Part shown: positions 18,255 to 27,603 of the stretch, piece by piece
How positions within the stretch are numbered: the stretch's first letter is position 1
Layout: each line of letters opens with the position of its first letter
Assembly: GCA_944324495.1 (NCBI GenBank)
Contig: CALUWN010000017.1
Span: forward strand, 1-39,323
Origin: an uncultured Mucispirillum sp.
Lineage (GTDB): Bacteria; Chrysiogenota; Deferribacteres; Deferribacterales; Mucispirillaceae
Reading direction: 5' to 3'
Length of the DNA stretch: 39,323 bases
Translations under genes and position numbers: made by a program
The notes under the pieces: generated by a model
The model's database searches: none
What the model was told of the DNA's origin: nothing
The model's input: only the letters and a program-made list of their open reading frames with translations

Positions 18255-20207
18255 ATGCACAAAATATTTTTAGTATTTATTGTAACTTTATTTACTTTCA
18301 ATCTTGCATATGCAGAGCCATTTAAAATAAGCAGTGTTCAAAAAACTGCGGGTATCCCGTTATCTGAAATGGCTTATGAACTGCCATATAAAGATGTGAT
18401 TGTAGATTATGATTACAGCAGATTAAGTGATAAAGAAAAAGTAAAAAAAGCTAATGAATTTCTTTTGAAATTAAATGTAAAACCAGAGTTTCTACATGAA
18501 GTAAATAGTAAAAATATGAATAAAGGGTATGTTTATTTCTTAGCTTTTCATAAATATATTATGGAAAGTTTAGCAAGCATTAAGGATGAAAATGTTAAAA
18601 AATCTCAAGAATATCATCTTGCATATACCCTTGGTTATTTAGCAAAAAACGGGCTTTATGAATATGAAAGTATTTTAAGCTATATAAAACATTTAAAAGG
18701 TATGAGCCTTGCTCAAATGCAGCAATATATAGTGCATAAAGAAGATAATGCAGAGTTAATAGAAAAAATATATAATTTAATTACAGTTTTAAATAAATCT
18801 AATTTTTCAAATGATAGTTTAGCTGTTGCACATCTATATGATACATTAATAGATAATAATATTACAAATACCGTATTATTTGAATATGGTTATCTAGATA
18901 CATTAAACAGTAATCAAGACTTTTTTTCTATTATTTCAACAGAGGGTGCGGATAGATACAGCAGTATAGATGTTGATTTAAGCAGTCTGGATTACACTAT
19001 TTTCAATACATTTATTTATAGGTTTTCAGATAAATACAATGCGCTTAGTTCTGATATAAAGCAAAAATATACACAAAGTCTTTTAGAGGGTGTTATTTCA
19101 GATAATACTTTATCTATGGGGGTATCATATTATTTTTATCCATTTAATAAAAATGTATATGTTATAAGACCAGAAGGTATGCCAAAAAGCTATAATATGT
19201 ATCTTCTAACCATTGATAATATAGAGATGCGTGATAAAGATAATGGGCTTGATAGAAATTTATTTATTGAAAATAAGGCAGCAGAAAATACTATAGGCGG
19301 CTATACTTATGAAGAATTAATAAAGGCTGCCATTGATACTAATGATTTGTTTATTAATGATGAAGAATTAGCAAAAGTTGCACCTAAATCACCATTTATT
19401 AAAAACGGCAACTTTGATGATGCTGCATTTATGGAATATTTAAAAGGCTATATTGATAAGCCACATGCTTATCATTCTTATATTATCTACTATAAGTTTG
19501 ATATAAATAATGATGGTAAAGATGAAATGATAGTGTATTCAGGTTTTGAACTGCCAAGAACATATGAAACAGTAGGCAATGTATTTTTAGCAGATGAAAA
19601 AACATTAAAAATAAAAGAAGATAATAAACTGGGGCAGTTATTAAAAGTATTATCTGGCAATATTACGCCTTTGGATAAAAGTAAAATTAATGCATTAATA
19701 AATAAATATGCAAAAAATAAAATAAGTGAAGCCGATATTTTAGATGCTATATCAGACGGTTTCAATTTTTATTTATATGAACAAAACGGCAAAAAGAAAA
19801 TAGCATTAGTAAGTGGTAATAGATTTGTAGATATATTATATATGAATGATAATCTAGAAGTTACTATGGGTTATCTTAAAGCAGAAAAAAGCAATGCAAA
19901 ATTAGTATGGAATGGCAAAACTAAAAACGGTAAACCAACAGGATTATTAACATTAGATGCATCATTTGATATGAGTAAAGCTTCCACTTTATCAGAAAAA
20001 GCAATAGTAGATGATGCAAATTTAAAAATGTTAGATAGAATGTCAAGTGCTTTATATTTTGACTTAATAGAAGTTTATAATGATTATCACAAAAAAGAAG
20101 CATTAAAAGAAAGAAGGCAGATGAATAAAGATATTAAAAACTGTAATGGTAAGAAAAAATGTATATTTGATATATTATTTGATGATGTATTTAATAAAGG
20201 TGCATAA
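18255..20207 (+). CDS. Secreted/periplasmic protein, paralogue of the gene at 29097
   Basis: A 650-residue protein with signal peptide MHKIFLVFIVTLFTFNLAYA and predicted cleavage before EPF. AAGGAG lies 6-11 bases before ATG 18255. I recognise no domain overall, but residues ~416-424 (DINNDGKDE) resemble a calcium-binding loop of the FG-GAP/EF-hand kind, in a context Y-K-F-D-x-N-x-D-G-x-D-E. Regions (L)-x-x-N-G-L-Y-(E/D)-Y-E-S and L-(F/Y)-(E/N)-x-G-Y-(L/F)-D are shared in the same order with the 530-residue protein at 29097, so the two are paralogues. The C-terminus is basic with two closely spaced Cys (DIKNCNGKKKCIF). Its own terminator appears to have been pushed away by an inserted repeat element downstream. 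Confidence 0.8.
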   Translation: MHKIFLVFIVTLFTFNLAYAEPFKISSVQKTAGIPLSEMAYELPYKDVIVDYDYSRLSDKEKVKKANEFLLKLNVKPEFLHEVNSKNMNKGYVYFLAFHKYIMESLASIKDENVKKSQEYHLAYTLGYLAKNGLYEYESILSYIKHLKGMSLAQMQQYIVHKEDNAELIEKIYNLITVLNKSNFSNDSLAVAHLYDTLIDNNITNTVLFEYGYLDTLNSNQDFFSIISTEGADRYSSIDVDLSSLDYTIFNTFIYRFSDKYNALSSDIKQKYTQSLLEGVISDNTLSMGVSYYFYPFNKNVYVIRPEGMPKSYNMYLLTIDNIEMRDKDNGLDRNLFIENKAAENTIGGYTYEELIKAAIDTNDLFINDEELAKVAPKSPFIKNGNFDDAAFMEYLKGYIDKPHAYHSYIIYYKFDINNDGKDEMIVYSGFELPRTYETVGNVFLADEKTLKIKEDNKLGQLLKVLSGNITPLDKSKINALINKYAKNKISEADILDAISDGFNFYLYEQNGKKKIALVSGNRFVDILYMNDNLEVTMGYLKAEKSNAKLVWNGKTKNGKPTGLLTLDASFDMSKASTLSEKAIVDDANLKMLDRMSSALYFDLIEVYNDYHKKEALKERRQMNKDIKNCNGKKKCIFDILFDDVFNKGA

Positions 20208-20244
20208 AATAAATTATAAAAATTAAAAGTAAATTATAAATATT

Positions 20245-20818
20245 ACTGGTGGTACCCCATTTTTTTACAACATTTTATGTCACTCAGAGGCGAAGTGCTA
20301 GCGGAGCCGAAGAGTCTATAATTTTTACTAGTTGGAACATTATAAGCGAATGCGAAAGTTAGTAAAATATTAATAGTTTTTATCCATATTTAGGAGCTAA
20401 AGTTATATTATCACTGAGCGACTTATTTCATACGCAGTGTTTTTTGCGTAATGGTTATGGAATTTGGAGACGAAGGGATAATATAACATTTCTACACGTT
20501 TCTGAGATTTTCGGCGTAAAGATATGGAAAGGTAAAAATATGGCAGTAAGATATTAATAGATTATATATACTTTTAATATATCTAAAACTGTTATATTTT
20601 TTAAGTTTACAATTTCATTTTCTTACGCTCAATATTACACAGTAGTAATATCAATAATCTATTAATAATATTACAACCCTATACAATTAAAAAGGTTAAA
20701 AGAAACTGCTTCGCCTACTGTCGTAGGTTCAGAATGACAGTTATTACAATTATTTCTATTTTACATATATTATCAAGTAGTTATAGCATTTTTTAATAAA
20801 AAATGGGGTACCACCAGT
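20245..20818. mobile_element. 574-bp non-autonomous MITE-like element
   Basis: The ends are a 21-bp perfect terminal inverted repeat beginning ACTGGTGGTACCCC and running into a T tract (20245-20265 and 20798-20818). A direct repeat AAATATT flanks both sides (20238-20244, 20819-20825), as expected of a 7-bp target duplication. There is no meaningful reading frame inside, so it would need a transposase in trans. The interior is packed with inverted repeats: GTTATATTATC with GATAATATAAC (20402-20412, 20477-20487), TACGCA with TGCGTA near 20430-20450, and the ~20-bp arms shared with copy 1. Its right half (20497-20808) matches 73-384; its left end resembles 39241-39290. This element fills most of the gene-free stretch 20208-21016. 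Confidence 0.75.
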
Positions 20819-20832
20819 AAATATTAATGCAG

Positions 20833-20858
20833 CCCCATTTATTAATAAATAAATGGGG
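20833..20858 (+). terminator. Hairpin, probably the displaced terminator of the 18255-20207 gene
   Basis: CCCCATTTATT (20833-20843) and AATAAATGGGG (20848-20858) form an 11-bp perfect stem with a 4-nt loop, followed by TTTCTATTTTT on the plus strand. It lies just past the element's right target duplication. Confidence 0.75.
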
Positions 20859-20956
20859 TTTCTATTTTTATATTAAAAGCTAAAAATATATACCTATATA
20901 AGTTTTTTTATTTATTATAATAAAACTTCATAAAGTATAGTATAACTGGAATATAA

Positions 20957-20989
20957 AAAAAGGGGAAAGCATTTAACTTTCCCCTTTTT
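20957..20989 (-). terminator. Terminator of the ankyrin lipoprotein gene
   Basis: AAAAAGGGGAAAG (20957-20969) pairs with CTTTCCCCTTTTT (20977-20989) around a 7-nt loop. Read on the minus strand it ends in a run of T, 28 bp after the gene's stop codon. Confidence 0.85.
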
Positions 20990-21016
20990 ATATGATTATG
21001 TTTTGAATTATTTTAA

Positions 21017-23026
21017 TTATTCTTCAATAACAAGTTCTACATCAGCATCACTTTCAGAATCTGTATTATCTGCAGGGGTTTCTTCCACTGTAGTATTTTC
21101 ATCTATTACAGTTTCAGTGCTTTCTGTACTTTCTTGTGGAGCCTGATTTACACTTGATTCTTCAAGAAACATTCTTCCATTAGTATACATGTTTTCTTTT
21201 TTATTGTAAAATCTTTCATTTAATTCTGGGTGTGGTTTTACATTAGCAGGGTTTTTAAGTGAAGCTTTTACAGCAGTGCAATCACCTTGAGCCATTCTAT
21301 CTGCAAAGTCATAAGCATTATATTTTAAATCGTTTTCCCCTGTTATTCTAATATCAGTATCTGCCATACCTACTATTAAGGCATCAACTGCTTCACTGTT
21401 ACATAATAAAGCAGCAGCTATTAATGGAGTAGCATCTTTTGGTATAGTTACACCATTTACTTCTACAGCAAAAGGAAGCTGGTTATCAACACCACCATCA
21501 AGAATTCTAGCTATTTTAGAGCCACCTTCAATACCATTAAAAATTTCTTTAGCGATAGTTACAGAAGCAGCTCTTACTGGTTCTGCGTATTCTGCAACTA
21601 CTTTAAGAACAGCTTGGTTAGTGCCCTGAAAAACTGATTCAATACCTTCAGCTTCACCAAGTTCTTGAAGTTGTGCCATGCTGCCTAAAGCTGATGAAGT
21701 CATTAAAATTTTTGCTATTGCTGCCTGATTATCTACTTTCTCAGTATGAGCTAATGTATTTAATGGAGTATATGGTGTAGTATTTGCTAGGTCAGCACCT
21801 GATTCAAGTAAAGTTTTTACAGCAAGTGGGCTACCATTTTCAATTGCAATAGTTAATGGTAAAGTACCATTATCGCTACCTGCTGGATAGCTTACTTTAT
21901 TAATAGCTTTTACACCATCAGGAATAAATGATAAACCTTTTGGAATATAGTTGTAGCCTAAATATGCAGCAATATGAGCTATATTTGAACCAGCAGGGAT
22001 TACAACTTCACCTTTTTTTGTTTTAATAGTCATATCCTCTGTAGTTTCAGCTAAAATATTACCACCTTTAGTTAATTCTCTAATCTCTGGAATACCAGCA
22101 CCTTTTTGGTTATAGCCATTTAACACTAAGTTTAAAAGCACATCGGTAGGAACATTTGCTTCTTGGAATAAATGCCCCATATCGTTATAGAAAATATAGT
22201 TGATAATATTTGTATCCGTGCCGTCTTCTGCTTTCATATCAATATATAAAGAAGCAGTTTTTGTGAAAAAGAAGTTTAATGCTTCATAGTTTTTGCTTTT
22301 TAATGCTGTTATTACAGGCATTTGGTTATTATTTTCATCATTTCTATTAGTGAAGTTAATACCACCTGCATATTTAATAATTACAGGTATTGCATCATTT
22401 AGATTGTTTTCTACAGCATAATTAAGGATAGTTTTTCCTTTGCCGTCTTCATCTGTAATATTTTCTTTTATAATAGCATTAGCAGCATATAATGCTGGTT
22501 TATCTTCGTATATGCTTGGGTTAGCTTTTTCAAATTTACGAACTTTATCTAAGTAGTTTTCAAACATACCAGCCTGTTCTGCTTCGCCACACTGGATAAT
22601 AATAGCAGAAATTTCCATACCGTTTGTTTTGGCTTTTAAATCTGCACCTTTTTCAATTAAATCATTCACTAAAGAAGGAGTACAAAAAAGAGCAGCAATA
22701 CCAAGAGGTGTTGCACCTTTTTGGATAGTTATTTGTGGCTCATCAATAAGAAGTCTTTTTGCGTGGCTTGGGTATCCAATAGTTACATCTTTATCAAGCT
22801 GAGCATTAATGCCACCATCTTCAATTAACTTGTAAACCAAGTCATATTGCGGGTTTTTTAAAACAGATAATGATTTTTTAAATGGTTCCATATCTGTTTT
22901 AGGTTTTTCTACCTGAGTTTGGTTGTCTGTTTGATTATCTTTTGGGGTTTCTTTTGGAGCATCTTTTTTACATCCAAAAGATAATAAAACAAGTGATAAG
23001 GCTAATAAAGTAATAATTTTTTTCAT
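21017..23026 (-). CDS. Ankyrin-repeat lipoprotein
   Basis: A 669-residue protein starting MKKIITLLALSLVLL with lipobox LSFGC followed by Lys-Lys. I chose ATG 23026, preceded by GGAGAG; the longer frame to 23056 puts ten charged residues before the signal. Ankyrin-type units are visible: GATPLGIAALFCTPSLVNDL, GKTILNYAVENNLNDAIPVI, a P-V-I-T-A-L-K unit, a SNIAHIAAYLGYN unit, GTLPLTIAIENGSPLAVKTL with LLESGADL, and near the end DATPLIAAALLCNSEAVDAL. The final ~45 residues are very acidic (Glu/Asp/Thr/Ser-rich). Ankyrin repeats bind proteins; a periplasmic or surface scaffold is likely, and an effector-like role at a host surface is possible but unproven. Single-gene unit with its own terminator. 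Confidence 0.85.
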   Translation of the reverse strand: MKKIITLLALSLVLLSFGCKKDAPKETPKDNQTDNQTQVEKPKTDMEPFKKSLSVLKNPQYDLVYKLIEDGGINAQLDKDVTIGYPSHAKRLLIDEPQITIQKGATPLGIAALFCTPSLVNDLIEKGADLKAKTNGMEISAIIIQCGEAEQAGMFENYLDKVRKFEKANPSIYEDKPALYAANAIIKENITDEDGKGKTILNYAVENNLNDAIPVIIKYAGGINFTNRNDENNNQMPVITALKSKNYEALNFFFTKTASLYIDMKAEDGTDTNIINYIFYNDMGHLFQEANVPTDVLLNLVLNGYNQKGAGIPEIRELTKGGNILAETTEDMTIKTKKGEVVIPAGSNIAHIAAYLGYNYIPKGLSFIPDGVKAINKVSYPAGSDNGTLPLTIAIENGSPLAVKTLLESGADLANTTPYTPLNTLAHTEKVDNQAAIAKILMTSSALGSMAQLQELGEAEGIESVFQGTNQAVLKVVAEYAEPVRAASVTIAKEIFNGIEGGSKIARILDGGVDNQLPFAVEVNGVTIPKDATPLIAAALLCNSEAVDALIVGMADTDIRITGENDLKYNAYDFADRMAQGDCTAVKASLKNPANVKPHPELNERFYNKKENMYTNGRMFLEESSVNQAPQESTESTETVIDENTTVEETPADNTDSESDADVELVIEE

Positions 23027-23111
23027 CACTCTCTCCATTGTTAAATTTTTTCGCATAATAACATAAAAATTTTATTTTGTCATCATATTTATATGGTATT
23101 TTTAAGATAAA

Positions 23112-23163
23112 GTAAATTCTAAAAACGATTGCTTAATGTGTTGCAATCGTTTTTAGAATTTAC
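23112..23163. repeat. Perfect 21-bp inverted repeat upstream of rho
   Basis: Arms 23112-23132 and 23143-23163 are exact reverse complements (core AACGATTGC / GCAATCGTT) with a 10-nt loop TTAATGTGTT. A weaker outer extension AGATAAA / TTTTATCT continues it. It lies between the divergent ankyrin lipoprotein and rho. It lacks a T tract on either side, so it does not look like an ordinary terminator. Confidence 0.8.
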
Positions 23164-23191
23164 CATTTTATCTAAATTATAAAATTTTTGC

Positions 23192-23220
23192 TTGACAAGT
23201 ATAAAAATATATAATAATAA
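23192..23220 (+). promoter_or_regulatory. Promoter of rho
   Basis: TTGACA (23192-23197), 17-bp spacer, TAATAA (23215-23220). A start near 23227 gives a leader of about 190 nt. Long leaders allow rho to limit its own transcription in other bacteria; whether that holds here is inference. Confidence 0.7.
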
Positions 23221-23415
23221 GAAAACAAGTATTCATACTACTTTCTCAAGGTTCTGTATATTATCAACCAAACATAGTTAAATTTCAGTTACCTTAAGTT
23301 ATTTTGATTGGATTTTTATGTTTATTTTTGAAATCGCATATTTTATGCGGTATTTCTTAGTGTTGCTTAATTTAAAGTAATTTATAAAGTCAATAAATAC
23401 ATAAAGAGGTATTTT

Positions 23416-24702
23416 GTGAATCTTACTGAGTTAAAAAAGAAATCTATTGAAGATTTAGTAGCTATTGCTACGCAGCTTGAAATTGAAAATGCTGAAAACT
23501 TACTTAAACAGGAGCTTGTATTTGAAATATTGAAATCTACAAGCATAAAAAACGGGCAGATATACGGTCAAGGTGTATTAGAGATTTTGCCTGATGGTTT
23601 TGGGTTTTTACGCTCTCCTGATTATAACTATTTACCAGGGCCAGATGATATATATGTTTCGCCTGCTCAAATTAGACGTCTTGGTTTAAGAAATGGTGAT
23701 ACTGTGGCAGGAGAGATTAGACCACCTAAAGATAATGAAAAATATTTTGCACTTTTAAAAGTGGAAACTGTAAACTTTGATGCACCTACAAGGCAGAGAA
23801 ATCTTTTTGAAAACTTAACACCTCTTTTTCCTGATGAAAGGCTTGATTTAGAAGCAGACCCTACAAAATACGATACAAGATGTATAAATTTAATTGCACC
23901 AATAGGTAAAGGGCAGCGTGGTTTAATTGTTGCTCCACCTAGAACTGGTAAAACTGTACTTATGAAATCTATTGCAGGCTCTATTGCTAAAAATCACCCA
24001 GAAGTATATATGATATTACTTTTGATTGATGAACGTCCAGAAGAAGTTACTGACTTTAAGAAAACGGTTGCCAAAATGACAGAAGATGCCATAAATGAAG
24101 GCAGGCAGCCTATGCAGGTGGAAGTTATTTCTTCCACATTTGACGAGCCAGCATACAGGCACGTTCAGGTTGCTGAAATGGTTTTAAATAAATCTAAAAG
24201 GCTTGTGGAAAGTGGCAGAGATGTTGTAATTATTCTTGATAGTATAACTCGCCTTGCTCGTGCATATAACGCTGTTGAGCCATCAAGCGGTAAAGTGCTT
24301 TCTGGTGGTGTGGATGCCAACGCACTTCATAAACCAAAACGCTTTTTTGGTGCAGCAAGAAATATTGAAAATGGCGGCTCTCTTTCTATTATTGCTTCAG
24401 CATTGGTGGATACTGGCTCTAGAATGGATGAAGTTATTTTTGAAGAATTTAAAGGAACAGGTAATATGGAACTTCACCTTGACAGAAGGCTTGTGGAACG
24501 CAGGCTTTTCCCTGCTATTGATATTAATAAATCTGGCACAAGGCGTGAAGAACTGCTTCACACTCCAGAAGAGCAAAACAAAGTATGGATATTACGCAGA
24601 TTCTTATCAAATATGAACTCAGTAGATGCTATGGAACTTGTGCTTGATAAAATGCGTGGCACAAAAACAAATGCAGAATTTTTAAACAATATGAGCAAAT
24701 AA
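23416..24702 (+). CDS. rho: Transcription termination factor Rho
   Basis: This 428-residue hexameric RNA helicase has the N-terminal helical domain ([18 protein letters not shown]), the cold-shock-like RNA-binding fold with [20 protein letters not shown], Walker A APPRTGKT (173-180), Walker [17 protein letters not shown] (Asp275 region), the Q/R-loop block around [20 protein letters not shown], and C-terminal ATPase elements. Length equals the family norm (E. coli 419), with no insertion between the RNA-binding and ATPase domains. Translation starts at GTG 23416 with AAAGAGG six bases upstream. It ends transcripts that lack hairpin terminators. It is monocistronic, closed by a terminator. Confidence 0.98.
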   Translation: MNLTELKKKSIEDLVAIATQLEIENAENLLKQELVFEILKSTSIKNGQIYGQGVLEILPDGFGFLRSPDYNYLPGPDDIYVSPAQIRRLGLRNGDTVAGEIRPPKDNEKYFALLKVETVNFDAPTRQRNLFENLTPLFPDERLDLEADPTKYDTRCINLIAPIGKGQRGLIVAPPRTGKTVLMKSIAGSIAKNHPEVYMILLLIDERPEEVTDFKKTVAKMTEDAINEGRQPMQVEVISSTFDEPAYRHVQVAEMVLNKSKRLVESGRDVVIILDSITRLARAYNAVEPSSGKVLSGGVDANALHKPKRFFGAARNIENGGSLSIIASALVDTGSRMDEVIFEEFKGTGNMELHLDRRLVERRLFPAIDINKSGTRREELLHTPEEQNKVWILRRFLSNMNSVDAMELVLDKMRGTKTNAEFLNNMSK

Positions 24703-24707
24703 ATTAG

Positions 24708-24733
24708 TGGGGGTTTAAAAGCCCCCATTTTTT
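24708..24733 (+). terminator. Rho-independent terminator after rho
   Basis: TGGGGG (24708-24713) and CCCCCA (24722-24727) form the stem, followed by six T. Confidence 0.85.
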
Positions 24734-24765
24734 ATCCTTTCAAATATTCCTGTTTTATATTATAC

Positions 24766-24793
24766 TTGAATTAAATCAGCAATAAGATATATT
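24766..24793 (+). promoter_or_regulatory. Promoter of the sirtuin gene
   Basis: TTGAAT (24766-24771), 16-bp spacer and TATATT (24788-24793), about 30 bp before the start codon. Confidence 0.5.
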
Positions 24794-24824
24794 AAATAAA
24801 AAGTTTTCTTTCATTAGGTGAATT

Positions 24825-25544
24825 ATGGGTAAAATGGTATTTTTTAGTGGTGCAGGTTTAAGTGCTGATAGTGGTTTAGGCGTTTTCCGTGGCGGTAATG
24901 GTTTATGGGATAAATATGATGTAAACCAAGTATGCAATATAAACACTTGGGAAAAAAATTATAATTTAGTTCACGAATTTTATTCTTTAAGGCGGGTAGA
25001 ATATGCTAAAGCAAAGCCTAACAGTATGCATAAAGTTATAGCCTCTCTACAGCAAAAATATGGCAAAGAAAAAGTAATAGTTATTACCCAAAATATTGAT
25101 AATTTACTAGAAGAAGCAGGATGTACTGATGTAATTCATGTGCATGGTAGAATAAACTATATCCACTGTACAAAATGTAACAGTGAAGTATATATTACAG
25201 GTGAATTTAAAGGGGAAACCTGCAAAAACTGTGGTGGCACTCATTTTAAGCCGTCCATTGTATTTTTTGGGGAGCAGGCACCAAAATATGCTGATATGTA
25301 TGGTGTATTTGCAAATTTAACTGAAAATGACGGTGTAGCAGTTATTGGAACAGAAGGTTCTGTTGTGCCTATTGCTCATATATTAGGTGATAAAAGTTAT
25401 GGTGTAAAAGCATCAAGGCTTTTATGTAACTTAGAAAAGTCATTGTATATTAATGATAAACTTTTTGATGAAGTGATATATGACAGGGCAGAAAATGCAG
25501 GCACTAAAGTTCAAGATTTTGCTATAAATATACTTGAAAGATAA
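24825..25544 (+). CDS. cobB: Sirtuin, NAD-dependent protein deacylase (class III type)
   Basis: This 239-residue Sir2 enzyme removes acyl groups from lysines using NAD+. Visible are GAGLSADSGLGVFRG (NAD binding, 9-23), TQNIDNLLEEAG, catalytic His107 in VIHVHG, and four zinc Cys (115, 118, 133, 136). Tyr53 and Arg56 in EFYSLRR match the Y-x-x-R pair that in SIRT5 and E. coli CobB favours malonyl- and succinyl-lysine, so desuccinylase/demalonylase activity is likely besides deacetylation. The loop normally written G-T-S-x-x-V-x-P-A reads GTEGSVVPIA here, placing Glu at a usually small residue close to NAD. AGGTG lies 6 bases before ATG 24825. Monocistronic by appearance. Confidence 0.92.
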   Translation: MGKMVFFSGAGLSADSGLGVFRGGNGLWDKYDVNQVCNINTWEKNYNLVHEFYSLRRVEYAKAKPNSMHKVIASLQQKYGKEKVIVITQNIDNLLEEAGCTDVIHVHGRINYIHCTKCNSEVYITGEFKGETCKNCGGTHFKPSIVFFGEQAPKYADMYGVFANLTENDGVAVIGTEGSVVPIAHILGDKSYGVKASRLLCNLEKSLYINDKLFDEVIYDRAENAGTKVQDFAINILER

Positions 25545-25663
25545 AATTTGCAGATAAGTTATGAATAAATGCATAGATTTGAATAAAATAATTATACCAT
25601 TTATTTATTCCATATATACTTTCTCAAAACGGTTATAAAGATAATAAAAAAGGTGATAATTAA

Positions 25664-26224
25664 TTGGATAATGTATTATTAGAAATAGATAAATTAGTTA
25701 CAATCACGAAAAGTGAGCCTGTAAATTTAAAAGTTTTAAATGGTGAAATAATCTGTATTTTTGGGTTTAATGGCAGTGGAAAAAGCGTGCTTTTAAAAAC
25801 CATATTAGGTATAATGGAAAAAAAGCAGGGCAGTATTAATTTTTTTATTGATAAAAAAGAGTATGGAGTATGCCTGCAGTTTCCAGAGCATTTAATATTT
25901 AAAGAAACGGCTTTTGATGAGGCTATGCTGATTTGTGATAATAATGAATTAATGGCAGAAAATTTACTTAATGAAATAAATGCTTTAAAAGATATGAGCC
26001 CATTTTATTTAAGTGACGGTCAAAAACGTCTGCTTTTTATATATGGATACCTTGAAACGAAAAAACTTATTTTTTTAGATGAACCTTTTGTATCTTTAGA
26101 TGAAATATCTAAAGAAAAGGTTGCAGAAAAGATTATACAGGCTAAAAATCAAGGTAAATCTATTATATATACAGCAAATAGAGAAAATGATAAAAAAATA
26201 GCAGATAAAATTATAAATATATAA
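25664..26224 (+). CDS. Small EcfA-like ABC ATPase
   Basis: A 186-residue ATPase starting at TTG 25664 with AAGGTG eight bases upstream. Walker A is GFNGSGKS (34-41), the signature is LSDGQKR, and Walker B is KLIFLDEPFVSLDE. The Q-loop CLQFPEHLIFKETAFDEAM closely resembles EcfA subunits of energy-coupling-factor vitamin/metal importers (pattern Q-(F/Y)-P-E-H-Q-L-F). The protein is short (EcfA is usually ~280) and the switch region reads YTANREND, with no His where the H-loop is expected, so ATP hydrolysis may be impaired. No EcfT or substrate-binding component is nearby; instead a membrane protein gene follows after 15 bp, its likely operon partner. Confidence 0.8.
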   Translation: MDNVLLEIDKLVTITKSEPVNLKVLNGEIICIFGFNGSGKSVLLKTILGIMEKKQGSINFFIDKKEYGVCLQFPEHLIFKETAFDEAMLICDNNELMAENLLNEINALKDMSPFYLSDGQKRLLFIYGYLETKKLIFLDEPFVSLDEISKEKVAEKIIQAKNQGKSIIYTANRENDKKIADKIINI

Positions 26225-26239
26225 TACAAAAAGGATTTT

Positions 26240-27544
26240 ATGCTCCAAATTGATTACTCTAAAATAGAAATAAATATATCAAAAGTTACTATGAACTTTA
26301 TGTTATCAGTATATTTTTATATACTACAGTTTTTAGTATTTTTAAGTTTTTTTCATGAATATTCTTTTTTATTTTTATTAGCTATTATTGGAAGCACATT
26401 TATTGTGATTAGATATATTTATAATGTTTGTATACATACTAATATGGCACCACTTTTCATATTTATTTCTATACTGATTTTAGTATTTCTAACAAGATAT
26501 AGTACTACTTTAATATGTAATGCTGCTTTTTTATTATATGCTTTTTTTACATTGAAACTGCTTTATAATTATGGCTTAAAACAGGAAGAATTTATAAACC
26601 AATATAAAAATATGATTGATTTTAATAAGTTTGTAACAGTTTTTTCTGTAGTTTTTGTGTTATTTCTAGCATATTTTATACTACTAGCCTTTTTAAGCCT
26701 TAGTTTTATTGCTTCACATGAATTGGTATTTTTTAGTAATGCTTTTTTTAATGCACTAAAATATTTTGGTGATACTTTTAAAGAGCATATGTTTATAGTA
26801 GTATATATTATATTTCCTTTAATAATTTTGTACTTTATTATAACTATGTATATAACTTATCTTTTAAAATGCCAGTATGTCTATATTTTATGCCCATTAA
26901 GCAAATATTGCCAAGTGCCACTTTCTGCAATTACCAATAAATTTAAAAATGCTAATGTTAATAAAGAAGTTATGCAGGAATGGTTTAATGAAAATATAAG
27001 TATGTATATTAAAGGTATCCATTTAGATGTGGATAAAAAAATGATAGTTTTTGGCGATGGTGATACATCAGTTAATTATAAGGAAAATATCAGCCAAATA
27101 CCGCAAGTTGAAACAGGCGATTATGAATATATTACATACAGTTTAGATGATTCATTAAAGAAATTAGACTCATTAATGGCAAAAGTTGTGCATAATGGCA
27201 CACACTTAACAGGTGTGCTGTATAATATGAAATCATATCTTGAAAAGATAAATATACTTCATAAGGATAAACGAAAATATAATAAAAATATTGATAGAAT
27301 AAATAACAGGTATATTCCATATGTGGAATACTTGGTGGATACATATTTGCAAAATATATTGTTAAGAGATGAAAAAATAAACCAAATTCAAGAAAAAATA
27401 GTGGAGTCTTTAAATAATATATTAGAAGTGTTTAAATCAATGTATGAAAGTAATATGGAATATATAGCATTTAATATAGAAAACGAAATAGATACAATGG
27501 AGCTTTTAATTAGACAAAAAGGGTTGATAAAAGAGAGCCTGTGA
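26240..27544 (+). CDS. XpaC-like membrane protein, tandem copy 1
   Basis: A 434-residue protein with about six membrane segments in residues ~20-210, followed by a helical cytoplasmic part. The hinge reads YVYILCPLSKYCQVPLSAIT, and the end IENEIDTMELLIRQKGL resembles the C-terminus of XpaC-family proteins (PF10112, named for 5-bromo-4-chloroindolyl phosphate hydrolysis), which end E-I-x-V-L-E-x-M-L-K-Q-D-G-L after a Y-L-P-x-x-x-x-L-L-x-x-Y motif (here RYIPYVEYLVDTY). In other bacteria XpaC often accompanies TelA; none is seen here. The next gene is a paralogue with the same layout. The closest upstream gene is an EcfA-like ATPase 15 bp away. AAGGA precedes ATG 26240. The XpaC link is by motif only. 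Confidence 0.62.
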   Translation: MLQIDYSKIEINISKVTMNFMLSVYFYILQFLVFLSFFHEYSFLFLLAIIGSTFIVIRYIYNVCIHTNMAPLFIFISILILVFLTRYSTTLICNAAFLLYAFFTLKLLYNYGLKQEEFINQYKNMIDFNKFVTVFSVVFVLFLAYFILLAFLSLSFIASHELVFFSNAFFNALKYFGDTFKEHMFIVVYIIFPLIILYFIITMYITYLLKCQYVYILCPLSKYCQVPLSAITNKFKNANVNKEVMQEWFNENISMYIKGIHLDVDKKMIVFGDGDTSVNYKENISQIPQVETGDYEYITYSLDDSLKKLDSLMAKVVHNGTHLTGVLYNMKSYLEKINILHKDKRKYNKNIDRINNRYIPYVEYLVDTYLQNILLRDEKINQIQEKIVESLNNILEVFKSMYESNMEYIAFNIENEIDTMELLIRQKGLIKESL

Positions 27545-27596
27545 AAAAAAATCTGTAAATTCAGTTTTCTATGATTATATTTTTTTCACAGGCTCT
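27534..27596. terminator. Long inverted repeat at the end of tandem copy 1
   Basis: AGAGCCTGTGAAAAAAA (27534-27550) and TTTTTTTCACAGGCTCT (27580-27596) are a 17-bp perfect inverted repeat with a 29-nt loop. The left arm contains the gene's last codons and its TGA stop. It is probably a terminator with the stop codon built into the stem. Confidence 0.6.
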
Positions 27597-27603
27597 AATC
27601 ATT

